64,000 bases of DNA from the NCBI GenBank assembly GCA_024304985.1, contig JAMWZC010000006.1:158121-222120 (forward strand). Reading direction: 5' to 3'. The notes under the pieces were generated by a model. That model saw only the letters and a program-made list of their open reading frames with translations. It made no database searches and was not told where the DNA came from. A program made the translations under genes and the position numbers. Source of the stretch: Paracoccaceae bacterium (lineage in GTDB: Bacteria > Pseudomonadota > Alphaproteobacteria > Rhodobacterales > Rhodobacteraceae). Below, in pieces: positions 1 through 10,086 of the stretch; positions within the stretch are counted from its first letter, which is position 1; the number at the start of each line of letters is the position of its first letter.

Positions 1-351
1 CGCCAGGATCAGACCCCATGTCAGCTCTGCCGCCGCATAAGAGGGCAGACCCGCGCTCATGTTGGATGACAGCAACACGCCATGGGCCGTGCAGGCTGCC
101 ACATCCACATGCGGATAAGGTCCGCGTTGCGAGATCAGGCGCAGACCGGGCAACCGTTCCAGCAGCGCCGCCGTGACGGGCGTACGCTCGCGGAACAACA
201 CCAGCACCTCGGCCTCTGCCAGTCGCTGGGCCAGCACATCCACATCCTCGACATGATCGGTCCAGACCGTCACGTCATGGCCCTGAAGCTTTGCGAACGA
301 GGGCAGGCCACGCAGCGTATCGAACCAGTCGTCGAGGATATGGACTTTCAT
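1..351 (-). CDS. D-2-hydroxyacid dehydrogenase, N-terminal part (runs off the window)
   Basis: The first 117 codons are present, and the frame is still open at the window edge. The product starts MKVHILDDWFDTL and contains FRERTPVTAALLERLPGLRL and TWGLILA, which match the split N-terminal catalytic domain of NAD-dependent D-2-hydroxyacid dehydrogenases (phosphoglycerate dehydrogenase-like). The nucleotide-binding Rossmann domain and the catalytic His would lie outside the window, so the substrate cannot be judged. A good ribosome site (AAAGGAA) precedes the ATG. It is the gene downstream of prephenate dehydratase on the same strand with a 32-base gap, so the two are probably co-transcribed. 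Confidence 0.85.
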   Translation of the reverse strand, partial: MKVHILDDWFDTLRGLPSFAKLQGHDVTVWTDHVEDVDVLAQRLAEAEVLVLFRERTPVTAALLERLPGLRLISQRGPYPHVDVAACTAHGVLLSSNMSAGLPSYAAAELTWGLILA

Positions 352-383
352 GGAGTTCCTTTCATCCGTCTGCGTGGGGTGCA

Positions 384-1214
384 TCAGAACCGCTTGGGGT
401 CGGCGGGATAGACCCCCAGGATCGTCAGCTCATTGGTGAAATAGCGCAACTCTTCCAGAGCCAGCCGGACATTGGCATCTTCGGGGTGTCCTTCGATATC
501 GGCGTAGAACTGTGTCGCGGTGAAGGAGCCGCCCACCATGTAGCTTTCCAGTTTGGTCATGTTGACGCCATTGGTCGCAAAACCACCCATCGCCTTGTAA
601 AGCGCGGCCGGAATGTTGCGGACCTGAAAGATGAAAGTGGTCATCATGTGGTCCGACCGGCGGCTGAGATCGGCTTTGGGTGCCATCAGCAGGAATCGCG
701 TGGTGTTGTGTCCGTGATCCTCGATGTCGCGGGCCAGCACTTCGAGGCCGTGAATCTTTGCCGCCAGTTCGCTGGCCAGCACACCCTGATCTGCGGCACC
801 GCCACGCGCCAGTTCGGCAGCAGCGCCGGCGCTGTCTGCGGCGGCTTCGGCGGCTATGCCGTGGGCGTCAAGGAAGGCACGGGCCTGCGGGATCAGTACC
901 AGATGGGCGCGCACCTTGCGTATCTTGTCCAATGGCGTGCCCGGCCGTGCCATCAGGCAGATGCGGACGCGCACGAAAACCTCGTCCACGATGTGCAAGC
1001 CGGACTCGGGCAGCAGCCGATGGATATCGGCGACCCGGCCATAGGTCGAGTTCTCGACCGGCAGCATCGCCATCTGAGCGCGTCCGGAATTGACCGCCTC
1101 GATCACGTCCTCGAAGGTCCGGCAGGGCAGCGCCTCCATGTCCGGGCGCGCCGCGACACAGGCCTCGTGCGAATAGGCGCCGAGGTCTCCCTGAAAGGCG
1201 ATACGATTGCTCAT
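384..1214 (-). CDS. pheA: Prephenate dehydratase
   Basis: The 276-residue product decarboxylates and dehydrates prephenate to phenylpyruvate, the committed step of phenylalanine synthesis in the cytoplasm. It opens with IAFQGDLGAYSHEA and has VENSTYGRV and the catalytic-domain motif HNTTRFLLMA. A C-terminal ACT regulatory domain follows, with the ESYMVGGSF-type Phe-binding segment (ESRP-like site) from about residue 195. There is no chorismate mutase domain, which is normal for alphaproteobacteria. The ATG at 1214 was chosen because AGGAA lies just upstream and homology begins there; the frame extends 41 codons further up without conserved sequence. It is divergent from the cytochrome c552 gene. 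Confidence 0.93.
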   Translation of the reverse strand: MSNRIAFQGDLGAYSHEACVAARPDMEALPCRTFEDVIEAVNSGRAQMAMLPVENSTYGRVADIHRLLPESGLHIVDEVFVRVRICLMARPGTPLDKIRKVRAHLVLIPQARAFLDAHGIAAEAAADSAGAAAELARGGAADQGVLASELAAKIHGLEVLARDIEDHGHNTTRFLLMAPKADLSRRSDHMMTTFIFQVRNIPAALYKAMGGFATNGVNMTKLESYMVGGSFTATQFYADIEGHPEDANVRLALEELRYFTNELTILGVYPADPKRF

Positions 1215-1363
1215 ATGGGTCAATTCCTGTCGAATGCGGCTCACTTTTTGCCCACAAGGGCGTTTGGTCGCGGTAACTATACCTTGCCACGCAGAAGGGG
1301 AAGCAATAGATACCCGCCCGATAGCGACAAACAGCAAACCGATTCAAAACGGACGGGCCAGAC

Positions 1364-1876
1364 ATGCTTGACACGATGACCTTCACCAAGACCCTGGGTG
1401 CTTTCTGTGGTGCCCTGCTGATTTTCCTGCTGGCCAAATGGGGCGCGGAAGAACTTTATCACACGGGCGGTGGTCATGGTGACGTGCAGCAGGCCTATGT
1501 GATCGACACCGGTGAAGAGGAAGTTGCCGCAGAGGCCGAAGAAGAAGTTGATTTCGCAACCCTGCTTGCGTCGGCCGACGTCGGTGCGGGTGCGCGGCAG
1601 TTCAACAAATGCGCCGCCTGCCACAAGCTGGAAGAGGGCGCGAACGGCACCGGGCCGCATCTGTATGGCGTGGTTGGCCGTCCCAAGGCGTCGGTGGATG
1701 GTTTCGGTTATTCGGGCGCCATCGGCACCGATGACGTGTGGTCGCCTGAGAATCTGTCTGCTTTCATCGAAAATCCCCGCGGTTATGCCCCCGGCACCTC
1801 GATGGCTTTTGCTGGTTTGAAGTCGCCCGAGGATCGCGCCGACCTGATTGCCTATCTGGACAGCATCGACAACTGA
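1364..1876 (+). CDS. cycM: Membrane-anchored cytochrome c552 (CycM type)
   Basis: This 170-residue monohaem c-type cytochrome shuttles electrons between the bc1 complex and terminal oxidases at the periplasmic face. Residues 8-27 form an uncleaved membrane anchor. An acidic linker rich in Glu (about 50-62) follows. The class I cytochrome domain has CAACH haem attachment at about residue 83 and the distal Met ligand in GTSMAF. The anchor-acidic linker-cytochrome order is that of Paracoccus/Bradyrhizobium CycM. It sits back to back with pheA and is followed by a clear terminator, so it is probably monocistronic. The Shine-Dalgarno sequence is weak. Confidence 0.93.
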   Translation: MLDTMTFTKTLGAFCGALLIFLLAKWGAEELYHTGGGHGDVQQAYVIDTGEEEVAAEAEEEVDFATLLASADVGAGARQFNKCAACHKLEEGANGTGPHLYGVVGRPKASVDGFGYSGAIGTDDVWSPENLSAFIENPRGYAPGTSMAFAGLKSPEDRADLIAYLDSIDN

Positions 1877-1900
1877 TCTATCGCTGGGTCACATCGTTTC

Positions 1901-1936
1901 GAAAGACCGCCGCTGCGCTGCACCGGCGGTCTTTTT
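1901..1936 (+). terminator. Rho-independent terminator after cycM
   Basis: Two perfect 11-base arms (1902-1912 and 1924-1934, AAAGACCGCCG and its complement) enclose an 11-base loop and run into TTTTT. It starts 25 bases after the cycM stop codon. Confidence 0.88.
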
Positions 1937-2075
1937 CATGAACGCTTGCCGGCTTTCGCGTCGATCACGGAAAGATCACCTAATCTGAACTTGAATATGG
2001 TTATTCTCGGCCTTTAGCTTAGGTAGATCATGCAAGACCGGATCGCACCGGTCGCGTCAGCAGGAGGATGAGCAC

Positions 2076-3989
2076 TTGAACCGGCCCCGCAACAGCGCCG
2101 CCGCGCGCACCGTCCCACCCTTTTCGTTCCTGCCTATGCCGGCCTTCATGGCGCTGGTCGCGGCCTGTGTTGTGATGATGACGGCGATAGCGCCTGTCAG
2201 GGCGGAAGAACGTATCATCCGCGCTCACGGCATTTCCACTTTTGGCGAGCTGAAATATCCCGAAGGTTTCGCCCATTTCGACTACGTCAACCCTGAGGCA
2301 CCCAAGGGCGGCACGTTCTCGACCTGGGGGTTCGGCACATTTGACAGCCTTTCGCCCTATATCCTCAAGGGCAACGCTGCGGCGCTGTCCAGCGTGTTCT
2401 TCGACACGCTGATGACCGGATCGCTGGATGAGCCTGACGCGATGTACGGGCTTGTCGCCCATACGATCGAGTATCCGGAAAGCCGGGAATGGGCGATTTT
2501 CTACATGCGGCCCGAAGCGACATTCTCTGACGGAACGCCCGTGACGGCCCATGACGTGGTCTTCAGCTACGAAGTGTTGCGCGACAAGGGTCAGCCTTCC
2601 TATCGCGTGCTGTTCAGGGATTTCCAGTCGGTCGAGGCGCTGGATGACCACACGGTGAAGTTCACATTCAACCCCGATGGCGCCCTGCGCGAATTGCCGA
2701 TGAGCGCGGCGGGCCTGCCTATCTTTTCGCGCGCCTATTACGAGACACGCGACTTCGCGGAATCCACGCTGGAACCGCCGCTCGGGTCCGGGCCCTATGC
2801 GCTGAACCGTGTCGATCCGGGCCGGTCGGTCAGCTACAAGCGGCGCGATGATTATTGGGCGCGCGATCTGAACGTGAACGTCGGCCAGAACAATTTCGAC
2901 ATTCTGCAGGTCGAGTATTTCGCCGATTACACGACCGCGTTCGAAGCCTTCAAGGCCGGTGCCTATATGTACCGTGAAGAATTCATGTCTCTGATCTGGG
3001 CCACCGGCTATGATTTCCCGGCCGTGCAAAGTGAAGCGGTGAAGGTCGAGACGCTACCCGATGGCCGTCCCGCCGGCACGCAGGGGTTCTGGTTCAACCT
3101 GCGCCGGCCCATTTTCGAAGATGCGCGCGTGCGTCAGGCACTGGGCATGGCCTTCAACTTCGAATGGGCCAACGAAAGCCTGTTCTACGGTATCTACAAG
3201 CGGACGGACAGTTTCTGGGAAAACTCGACAATGCAGGCCGAGGGACTGCCCTCGGATGCGGAACTGGCGCTGCTGGAACCGCTGCGTGCGCATATCCCCG
3301 AGAGCGTCTTCACAGAACCGGCCTTCAGCCCCGCCGAGTCCGATCCGTCGAGCGTGGCGGACCGGCGTGCCCTGCGTCAGGCGGGCCGCCTGCTGGAGGA
3401 AGCGGGTTGGACCGTGGGTGCTGACGGCATTCGCGTCAACGCCGACGGAGAGCGCCTGCGGATCGAGGTGCTGAATGACAGCGCCAGTTTTGAGCGCATC
3501 ATCAACCCCTATGTCGAGAACCTGCGCCGCCTTGGCGTGGACGCGGTTTATGTGCGCGTCGATGCCGCCCAGTCGCAAGAGCGGGAAAAGACCTTCGATT
3601 TCGACATCGTGACGCGGCGCTATGCCATGTCGCAGACACCGGGGATCGAACTGCGCGGAATCTTTGGTGGCGAGGCCGCGAATGTCGAGGGATCGAACAA
3701 CATCGCTGGCGTCAACAATCCGGCCGTGGATTCGCTGATCCGCACGATCGAGAACGCGACCAGTCGCGAAGATCTGGAAGCTGCTGTTTCGGCGCTGGAC
3801 CGGGTGCTGCGCGCGATGCACATCTGGGTGCCCCAGTGGTACAAGGGCGAGCACAACATCGCCTATTTCGACATGTACGAGCGTCCCTACACCGATACCC
3901 CGCCGCCCAACGGCATGGGAGAATTGTCGATCTGGTGGTTCAACCCCGAGAAAGCGCAGGCCCTTCGGGCGTCCGGCGCGATCCGCTAG
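2076..3989 (+). CDS. yejA: Periplasmic oligopeptide-binding protein, YejA-like (SBP family 5)
   Basis: The 637-residue product is the solute receptor of a peptide ABC importer. It has an N-terminal signal segment with a hydrophobic stretch at about 21-40 ending near VRAEE. The family 5 body follows, with [18 protein letters not shown] and [20 protein letters not shown] typical of YejA-type receptors. The start is a TTG, chosen because AGGAGG lies 8 bases upstream; the ATG at 2069 is followed almost at once by a stop. An internal ATG at residue 21 is the alternative. It is followed after 10 bases by yejB and heads a four-gene operon. The exact ligand is unknown; YejABEF systems import oligopeptides and peptide antibiotics. 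Confidence 0.92.
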   Translation: MNRPRNSAAARTVPPFSFLPMPAFMALVAACVVMMTAIAPVRAEERIIRAHGISTFGELKYPEGFAHFDYVNPEAPKGGTFSTWGFGTFDSLSPYILKGNAAALSSVFFDTLMTGSLDEPDAMYGLVAHTIEYPESREWAIFYMRPEATFSDGTPVTAHDVVFSYEVLRDKGQPSYRVLFRDFQSVEALDDHTVKFTFNPDGALRELPMSAAGLPIFSRAYYETRDFAESTLEPPLGSGPYALNRVDPGRSVSYKRRDDYWARDLNVNVGQNNFDILQVEYFADYTTAFEAFKAGAYMYREEFMSLIWATGYDFPAVQSEAVKVETLPDGRPAGTQGFWFNLRRPIFEDARVRQALGMAFNFEWANESLFYGIYKRTDSFWENSTMQAEGLPSDAELALLEPLRAHIPESVFTEPAFSPAESDPSSVADRRALRQAGRLLEEAGWTVGADGIRVNADGERLRIEVLNDSASFERIINPYVENLRRLGVDAVYVRVDAAQSQEREKTFDFDIVTRRYAMSQTPGIELRGIFGGEAANVEGSNNIAGVNNPAVDSLIRTIENATSREDLEAAVSALDRVLRAMHIWVPQWYKGEHNIAYFDMYERPYTDTPPPNGMGELSIWWFNPEKAQALRASGAIR

Positions 3990-3999
3990 GGACCACGAC

Positions 4000-5085
4000 A
4001 TGGGCGCCTATATCCTCCGCCGTCTGGCGTTGATCATCCCCACGCTGCTGGGGATCATGATCATCAACTTTGCGCTGGTGCAGTTCGTGCCCGGGGGGCC
4101 GATCGAACAGATCATCGCGCAGGTGCAGGGGCAGGGCGATGTGTTCGAGGGGTTCGCAGGCGGTGGTGACGCAGGTGTCAGTGCAGGGGCCGGATCAGAC
4201 AGCGAATATGCCGGTGCGCGCGGTCTGCCGCCCGAGTTCATCGCACAGTTGGAGGCCGAGTTCGGCTTCGACAAGCCGCCGCTGGAGCGGTTCTTCACGA
4301 TGCTGTGGAATTACATGCGGCTGGATTTCGGTGACAGCTACTTCCGCTCGATCAGCGTGATTGATCTGGTTCTGGAAAAAATGCCCGTGTCGATCACGCT
4401 GGGCCTTTGGTCGACGCTGATCGCCTATGCGGTGTCGATCCCGTTGGGAATCCGCAAGGCTGTCAAGGATGGCTCGCCCTTCGATACATGGACATCCGGC
4501 ATGATCATCGTGGCCTATGCCATTCCCGGCTTCCTGTTCGCGATCCTTCTGCTGGTGCTGTTCGCGGGCGGGTCCTATTTCCAGATCTTCCCGCTGCGCG
4601 GCCTGACCTCGGATAATTTCGATGAACTGTCCCTGCTGGGCAAGGTGGCTGACTACTTCTGGCACATCGCATTGCCGGTGACAGCCTCGACGATCTCGGC
4701 CTTTGCCACGCTGACCCTGTTGACGAAGAACAGTTTTCTGGACGAGATCAAGAAGCACTATGTCATGACGGCACGCGCCAAAGGGCTGTCGGAAAAGAAG
4801 GTGCTGTATGGCCATGTCTTCCGCAATGCGATGCTGATCGTGATCGCGGGATTTCCGGCCGTCTTCATCGGTGTGTTCTTCGGAGGATCGCTGATCATCG
4901 AGACGATCTTCTCGCTGGATGGTCTGGGACGGCTTGGGTTCGAGGCGGCGGTGGCGCGCGACTATCCGGTGATCTTCGGCACGCTGTTCATCTTTGGCCT
5001 GATCGGGCTGGTGGTGGGCATCCTGTCGGACCTGATGTATGTGCTGGTCGATCCGCGCATCGACTTTGAAAAAAGGGAGGGCTGA
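4000..5085 (+). CDS. yejB: Peptide ABC transporter permease YejB
   Basis: This 361-residue inner-membrane permease is of the DppB/OppB class. An N-terminal membrane segment (about 8-30) ends in [10 protein letters not shown] periplasmic domain of about 100 residues follows, then five further membrane helices. The EAA loop is visible around residue 255-275 ([19 protein letters not shown], with RNAML following), the contact site for the ATPase. The long insert after the first helix, with a Gly/Ala/Ser-rich [14 protein letters not shown] stretch, fits YejB rather than DppB. It lies between yejA and yejE with gaps of 10 and 3 bases. Confidence 0.93.
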   Translation: MGAYILRRLALIIPTLLGIMIINFALVQFVPGGPIEQIIAQVQGQGDVFEGFAGGGDAGVSAGAGSDSEYAGARGLPPEFIAQLEAEFGFDKPPLERFFTMLWNYMRLDFGDSYFRSISVIDLVLEKMPVSITLGLWSTLIAYAVSIPLGIRKAVKDGSPFDTWTSGMIIVAYAIPGFLFAILLLVLFAGGSYFQIFPLRGLTSDNFDELSLLGKVADYFWHIALPVTASTISAFATLTLLTKNSFLDEIKKHYVMTARAKGLSEKKVLYGHVFRNAMLIVIAGFPAVFIGVFFGGSLIIETIFSLDGLGRLGFEAAVARDYPVIFGTLFIFGLIGLVVGILSDLMYVLVDPRIDFEKREG

Positions 5086-5088
5086 GCG

Positions 5089-6264
5089 ATGGCGACCCTG
5101 CCTGATCCGACTGTGACACCCGCGCCCATGCCCGCCGATCTGGCCGCGCCCAAGAAGGCGTTTCTGTCGCCGCTCAACCAGCGCCGCTGGAACAATTTCA
5201 AGCGTAACCGGCGCGCCTTCTGGTCGTTGATCATCTTTTCGGTGCTGTTCGGCCTGTCCCTGTTCGCCGAGTTCATCGCCAATGACAAACCGATCCTCGT
5301 GAAATATCAGGGCGAGTTCTATACGCCGATCTTCCGCTTCTACCCTGAAACCACCTTTGGCGGCGATTTTCAGACCGAAGCACCTTATCGCGATATCGAG
5401 GTGCAGTGCCTTATCGCATCGGGCGGACTGGAAGCGTGCTTCGACGATCCCGAAGGCATCAAGGCGCAGGCCGAAACGGGCATAGTGGACGGTCAGGCAA
5501 TCGAGCAAGGCTGGTCCATTTGGCCGATCATCCCCTACAGCTACCGCACGACCGTGGACCGTCCCGGTGCCGCACCCCTGCCGCCCAACAGTCAGAACTG
5601 GCTGGGCACGGATGATACGAAACGCGATGTGATGGCGCGTGTCATCTATGGTTTCCGCCTGTCGATCCTGTTCACGCTGATCGTGACGACTCTGGCCTCG
5701 CTTGTCGGGATCGCGGCGGGGGCCATTCAGGGCTATTTCGGGGGGTGGGTCGATCTGATCTTTCAGCGCATTATCGAGATCTGGGGGGCGACCCCGGCGC
5801 TTTATGTCATCATCATCCTGTTCGCTATTCTGGGGCGAAGTTTCTGGCTGTTGGTGTTTATCACCGTGCTGTTCGGCTGGACGGCGCTGGTGGGTGTGGT
5901 GCGGGCGGAATTCCTGCGGGCGCGCAACCTTGAATATGTCCGCGCGGCCAAGGCGCTGGGCGTCAGCAACACCACGATCATGTTCCGCCACATGCTGCCC
6001 AATGCGATGGTGGCGACCGTGACGATGCTGCCCTTCATCGTGACAGGCACGATTGCCACCTTGGCAGGGCTGGATTTTCTGGGTTTTGGCCTGCCATCCT
6101 CCTCACCGTCTTTGGGAGAGTTGACGCTTCAGGCCAAACAGAACCTGCAGGCGCCTTGGCTGGGTTTCACCGCGTTTTTCGTTTTTGCCATCATGCTGTC
6201 GCTGCTTGTCTTCATTTTCGAAGGCGTGCGTGATGCCTTCGATCCCAGAAAGACTTTTCAATGA
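5089..6264 (+). CDS. yejE: Peptide ABC transporter permease YejE
   Basis: This is the second permease of the importer, 391 residues, DppC/OppC class. It has the usual N-terminal SPLNQRRWNNFKRNRRAFWS lead-in to the first helix and a large periplasmic segment. The TM domain starts near residue 185 (NWLGTDDTKRDVMARVIYG) and has an EAA loop YVRAAKALGVSNTTIMFRHM. It ends FDPRKTFQ, as OppC-class permeases do. Its last four bases overlap the yejF start (ATGA), indicating translational coupling. Confidence 0.93.
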   Translation: MATLPDPTVTPAPMPADLAAPKKAFLSPLNQRRWNNFKRNRRAFWSLIIFSVLFGLSLFAEFIANDKPILVKYQGEFYTPIFRFYPETTFGGDFQTEAPYRDIEVQCLIASGGLEACFDDPEGIKAQAETGIVDGQAIEQGWSIWPIIPYSYRTTVDRPGAAPLPPNSQNWLGTDDTKRDVMARVIYGFRLSILFTLIVTTLASLVGIAAGAIQGYFGGWVDLIFQRIIEIWGATPALYVIIILFAILGRSFWLLVFITVLFGWTALVGVVRAEFLRARNLEYVRAAKALGVSNTTIMFRHMLPNAMVATVTMLPFIVTGTIATLAGLDFLGFGLPSSSPSLGELTLQAKQNLQAPWLGFTAFFVFAIMLSLLVFIFEGVRDAFDPRKTFQ

Positions 6265-7853
6265 GCCTTCTTGAGGTCAAGGATCTGAACGTCTCGTTCC
6301 GTCAGGATGGCAAGCTGACGCATGCCGTGGGTGGAGTCAGCTTCACGCTTGAGCGGGGCGAAACCGTTGCACTGGTCGGTGAAAGCGGATCGGGCAAGTC
6401 CGTTACCGCGCTGAGCACCGTGTCCCTGTTGGGGGAGTCCGCGCAGGTCTCGGGGTCGGTGACCTATGATGGTCAGCAGATGATCGGTGCGGATGACGCG
6501 CTACTGCGCAAAGTGCGCGGCAATGACATCAGTTTCATCTTTCAGGAACCGATGACCAGCCTGAACCCGCTGCATACGCTCGAACGGCAGTTGTCCGAGT
6601 CCTTGGCGCTGCATCAGGGGATTGTCGGCGAGGCGGCGCGGATTCGCATCATCGAGTTGCTGGAAAAGGTCGGTATCCGGGACGCCGAAAGCCGCCTTGG
6701 CGCCTATCCGCATCAATTGTCGGGCGGGCAGCGCCAGCGGGTGATGATTGCCATGGCACTGGCCAACAAACCCGATGTGCTGATCGCGGATGAACCGACC
6801 ACGGCGCTTGACGTGACCATTCAGGCGCAGATCCTTGACCTGCTGGCCGAATTGAAGCGGACCGAGAATATGGGGCTGCTGTTCATCACCCATGATCTGG
6901 GGATCGTGCGTCGCATCGCCGACAAGGTTTGCGTCATGAAGGGCGGCGAGATAGTCGAGCAGGGCCCGACCGCCGAGATTTTCGCCAATCCGCAGCACGA
7001 CTACACCCGCAAGCTGCTGGCCGCGCGTGCCGTGGGCACGCCTGCCCCCGTGGCGGCGGATGCGAAAGAGTTGATCCGCACTGATCATCTGAAAGTCTGG
7101 TTTCCCATCCAGCGCGGCTTTCTGAAACGCACCGTGGGTCATGTGAAGGCCGTGAATGACGCGACGATCAGCGTCCGCGCGGGCGAGACTTTGGGCATCG
7201 TTGGCGAAAGCGGCTCAGGCAAGACAACGCTGGCATTGGCCATCATGCGGCTCATCGCATCAGAGGGCGGTATCACCTTCGACGGGCAGGACGTGCGCGG
7301 CTGGTCCACGTCGCGGCTGCGCGCGCTGCGCAAGGACATGCAGATCGTGTTTCAGGACCCTTTCGGCAGCCTGTCCCCGCGCATGACCTGCGAACAGATC
7401 ATCGCCGAAGGTCTGGGTGTGCACGGTGTCGCACCGGGACAGGACAAGCGCCAGATGGTGGCCGAAATCATGGCGGAGGTGGGGTTGGACCCTGCCACCA
7501 TGCACCGCTATCCGCACGAGTTTTCCGGCGGTCAGCGCCAGCGCATCGCCATTGCCCGTGCCATGATCCTGCGGCCCAAGCTGCTGGTGCTGGACGAGCC
7601 CACGTCGGCCCTGGATATGACCGTGCAGGTGCAGATCGTCGATCTGTTGCGCGCGTTGCAGGTGAAATACGGGCTGGCCTATCTGTTCATCAGCCACGAC
7701 CTGAACGTGGTACGCGCCATGAGCCACAAGATGATCGTGATGAAACAGGGCGACGTGGTCGAAGCGGGTGACGCGCAGACCTTGTTTGCCGATCCGCAGA
7801 CCGATTACGCCCGCAGCCTGCTGGCGGCGGCACTGGATCTGACCGCCGCCTGA
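6261..7853 (+). CDS. yejF: Peptide ABC transporter ATP-binding protein YejF (double ATPase)
   Basis: The 530-residue product fuses two ABC ATPase domains, which distinguishes YejF from separate OppD/OppF subunits. Each half has a Walker A (GESGSGKS near residue 40, GESGSGKT near residue 316), a signature ([18 protein letters not shown]) and a Walker B with catalytic Glu ([16 protein letters not shown]). The oligopeptide-transporter C-terminal motif follows domain 1. It completes yejABEF. The gene converges with hemN 11 bases away. The two stop regions share a dyad (7837-7844 with 7863-7870) that could act as a weak bidirectional terminator, although there is no T-run. Confidence 0.94.
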   Translation: MSLLEVKDLNVSFRQDGKLTHAVGGVSFTLERGETVALVGESGSGKSVTALSTVSLLGESAQVSGSVTYDGQQMIGADDALLRKVRGNDISFIFQEPMTSLNPLHTLERQLSESLALHQGIVGEAARIRIIELLEKVGIRDAESRLGAYPHQLSGGQRQRVMIAMALANKPDVLIADEPTTALDVTIQAQILDLLAELKRTENMGLLFITHDLGIVRRIADKVCVMKGGEIVEQGPTAEIFANPQHDYTRKLLAARAVGTPAPVAADAKELIRTDHLKVWFPIQRGFLKRTVGHVKAVNDATISVRAGETLGIVGESGSGKTTLALAIMRLIASEGGITFDGQDVRGWSTSRLRALRKDMQIVFQDPFGSLSPRMTCEQIIAEGLGVHGVAPGQDKRQMVAEIMAEVGLDPATMHRYPHEFSGGQRQRIAIARAMILRPKLLVLDEPTSALDMTVQVQIVDLLRALQVKYGLAYLFISHDLNVVRAMSHKMIVMKQGDVVEAGDAQTLFADPQTDYARSLLAAALDLTAA

Positions 7854-7864
7854 AGGGGCTTCGG

Positions 7865-9220
7865 TCAGATCGCGGAACTGTGTCCGGCCTTGCTCATGTC
7901 ATAGGCGTCGAAACTGCGGGCGATCATGCGGGTCAGGGGACGGGCCGCGACAGGGATGCTCAAAATGCCGTCAGCCATGTGCAGGATGCCGGGAAACTGG
8001 GCGGTCGCCCGGTCGAACAACTGCTGCACCTGCGCTTGGGTGACACCGAAACGCGTCTGCAATTCGGCACTGTCGATGCGGAAATCACACATCAAGGCTT
8101 CGATCATCCGGCTGCGCAGCTTGTCCTCGGCAGAGAAGGCATGCCCTTTCGAGACCGAGAAGCGCCCCTCGCGGATAGCCCCTGTATGGGCCCCGGTGGC
8201 AGGCGCGTTCTGCGCATATCCTTGCGGAAACTTCGAGATGGACGACGCCCCGACACCGATCAGCACATCGGCAGGGTCATCGGTATAGCCCTGAAAGTTC
8301 CGCCGCAGTTTCCCGGCCTTCTGCGCCACGGTCAGACCATCGGTCTGGGTGGCGAAATGGTCGATGCCGATTTCGGCATAGCCATCCCACAGGAACAGCT
8401 TGCGCGCCGTCTCGAACAACTCCAGCCGCTCTTCCGGTGTGGGCAGCGCGTCCGACGGGATCATCTGCTGGCGCTTGGCCATCCATGGGACATGGGCATA
8501 GCCGTAGAGCGCGACCCGGTCCGGGTTCAGGGACAGCAGTTTCTGCACACTTTCGGTGATCCGCGCGCGCGACTGATGAGGCAGACCGAAAAGGATGTCG
8601 GCATTCAGGCTTTTGACACCGCGCGCCCTGATTTCGTTCACGGCATCGCGTGTGATGTCATAGCTTTGCAGGCGTCCGATGGTTTGCTGGATCGCCTCGT
8701 CAAAATCCTGCACCCCGATCGAGGCCCTGTTCATGCCGGCCGCCGCCAAAGCATCCAGGCGCGCCGCGTCGATCTCGTTCGGGTCAATCTCGACCGAGAA
8801 TTCGCCATCCGGGGCCATCGGTGCCACATCAAAGATTGCGCCAGCCAGATCGGTCATCATCGCGGGCGACAAGAGCGTCGGCGTGCCGCCACCCCAGTGC
8901 AGGCGTGACAGCCGCACGCCGTCGGGCAGGATCTGACGGAGGAGTGTCAACTCTGCCTTCAGCGTCTCAAGATAGGCGGCTACCGGCGCATCGCTCTGCG
9001 TGCCCTGTGTCCTGCAGGCGCAGAACCAGCACAACCTGCGACAAAACGGAACATGCACGTAAAGAGATATATCCGAACCTGGGCTTATTGCCTTGATCCA
9101 ATTGGAAAAATCCGACGCGCCAATCCCGTTCGAGAAATGTGGCGCGGTGGGGTAACTGGTATACCGCGGCACTTTCGCGTCGAACAGGCCCAGTTTTGCG
9201 AGTTGCTTTTTCATCATCAT
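7865..9220 (-). CDS. hemN: Oxygen-independent coproporphyrinogen III oxidase
   Basis: This radical-SAM enzyme converts coproporphyrinogen III to protoporphyrinogen IX without oxygen. The iron-sulfur motif CRRLCWFCAC (CxxxCxxC followed by a third Cys) lies near residue 55-65 and is preceded by YVHVPF. RYTSYPTAPHF near the N-terminus and the HemN C-terminal domain are also present. The start is placed at one of three consecutive ATGs (9220, 9217 or 9214). A possible ATG at 9268 would run through the FNR box at 9255-9268, so it is unlikely. Divergent from fnrL across that box, so anaerobic induction by FnrL is expected. The aerobic counterpart hemF is at 24.4 kb. Confidence 0.94.
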   Translation of the reverse strand: MMMKKQLAKLGLFDAKVPRYTSYPTAPHFSNGIGASDFSNWIKAISPGSDISLYVHVPFCRRLCWFCACRTQGTQSDAPVAAYLETLKAELTLLRQILPDGVRLSRLHWGGGTPTLLSPAMMTDLAGAIFDVAPMAPDGEFSVEIDPNEIDAARLDALAAAGMNRASIGVQDFDEAIQQTIGRLQSYDITRDAVNEIRARGVKSLNADILFGLPHQSRARITESVQKLLSLNPDRVALYGYAHVPWMAKRQQMIPSDALPTPEERLELFETARKLFLWDGYAEIGIDHFATQTDGLTVAQKAGKLRRNFQGYTDDPADVLIGVGASSISKFPQGYAQNAPATGAHTGAIREGRFSVSKGHAFSAEDKLRSRMIEALMCDFRIDSAELQTRFGVTQAQVQQLFDRATAQFPGILHMADGILSIPVAARPLTRMIARSFDAYDMSKAGHSSAI

Positions 9221-9254
9221 CTGTCTAGTCTTCTGGACATTGGGGAAAAATTCT

Positions 9255-9268
9255 TTGACCCAGATCAA
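9255..9268. promoter_or_regulatory. FNR-type box between hemN and fnrL
   Basis: TTGACCCAGATCAA matches the FNR consensus TTGAT-N4-ATCAA at 9 of 10 half-site bases. It is centred about 41 bases from the hemN start and 24 bases upstream of the fnrL start. It probably activates hemN and may also autoregulate fnrL. Confidence 0.85.
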
Positions 9269-9285
9269 GTGCGCGAAGTGTCAAC

Positions 9286-10032
9286 ATGCTGAATGAGAAA
9301 ACCGTGTCTCACTCGGTCGAGTGTGGCGATTGCCCTATCAGACACAGAGCGGTTTGCGCGCGTTGCGAAAGCGACGAACTCGAACGGCTGGAAGAGATCA
9401 AATACTACCGATCCTTTGAAGCAGGTCAGACCGTGATCTGGTCCGGTGACCGGATGGATTTCGTAGGCTCGGTCGTGACAGGCATCGCAACGCTGACCCA
9501 GACGATGGAGGATGGCCGCACCCAGATGGTGGGGCTGTTGTTGCCTTCGGATTTCGTGGGACGTCCGGGGCGTGAAGGTTCGGCCTATGACGTGGTTGCC
9601 ACCACCGATCTGGTGATGTGCTGCTTCCGCAAGAAACCCTTCGAAGCCTTGATGGAGCGCACGCCCCATATCGCCCATCGCCTGTTGGAGATGACGCTGG
9701 ACGAGCTGGATGCAGCGCGGGAGTGGATGCTGGTGCTGGGACGCAAGACTGCGCGCGAAAAGATCGCCTCGCTTCTGACGATCATCGCGCGGCGTGACGC
9801 GTCGCTGAAACTGCAAACCCCCAAAGGATCCATGGTCTTTGATCTGCCGCTGACCCGGGAGGCGATGGCCGACTATCTGGGCCTGACGCTGGAAACGGTC
9901 AGCCGCCAGATTTCAGCGCTCAAGCGGGATGGCGTGATCTCACTACAGGGCAAGCGGCATGTGACCGTGCCGGATTTCGGACGCCTTCTGGAAGAAGCAG
10001 GCGACGACAGCGATGGCGGAATGCTGGCCTGA
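9286..10032 (+). CDS. fnrL: FNR-family oxygen-responsive regulator FnrL
   Basis: This is a 248-residue Crp/Fnr-family transcription factor. Cysteines at 13, 16, 24 and 27 plus 112/113 supply the 4Fe-4S ligands expected of a true FNR. A cyclic-nucleotide-binding-like barrel spans about 40-150. The winged helix has the FNR recognition signature ETVSRQ (the E..SR contacts that read TTGAT). In Rhodobacter, FnrL switches on high-affinity oxidase, anaerobic haem synthesis and related genes at low oxygen, and the surrounding FNR boxes fit that. The gene ends in a hairpin shared with the convergent usp gene. Confidence 0.94.
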   Translation: MLNEKTVSHSVECGDCPIRHRAVCARCESDELERLEEIKYYRSFEAGQTVIWSGDRMDFVGSVVTGIATLTQTMEDGRTQMVGLLLPSDFVGRPGREGSAYDVVATTDLVMCCFRKKPFEALMERTPHIAHRLLEMTLDELDAAREWMLVLGRKTAREKIASLLTIIARRDASLKLQTPKGSMVFDLPLTREAMADYLGLTLETVSRQISALKRDGVISLQGKRHVTVPDFGRLLEEAGDDSDGGMLA

Positions 10033-10049
10033 CACGGGCCGGATGACGA

Positions 10050-10081
10050 AAGGCGCGACTGGCAACCGCCAGCCGCGCCTT
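10050..10081. terminator. Hairpin between convergent fnrL and usp
   Basis: Arms AAGGCGCG (10050-10057) and CGCGCCTT (10074-10081) flank an inner CTGGC/GCCAG stem with loop AACC, giving a 13-pair stem with one mismatch. It lies between two gene ends pointing at each other, so it can serve both. T-runs are short. Confidence 0.6.
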
Positions 10082-10086
10082 GTCAT

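Noticed and set aside
291..1379. Long plus-strand reading frame of 362 codons opposite prephenate dehydratase
   Set aside because: It is antisense to pheA, has no ribosome site and no recognisable domain; it is a consequence of high GC at third positions.
4195..5991. Minus-strand frame of 598 codons opposite yejB and yejE
   Set aside because: Rich in Arg/His/Gln/Asp as expected of an antisense high-GC frame; the yej genes on the other strand are clear.
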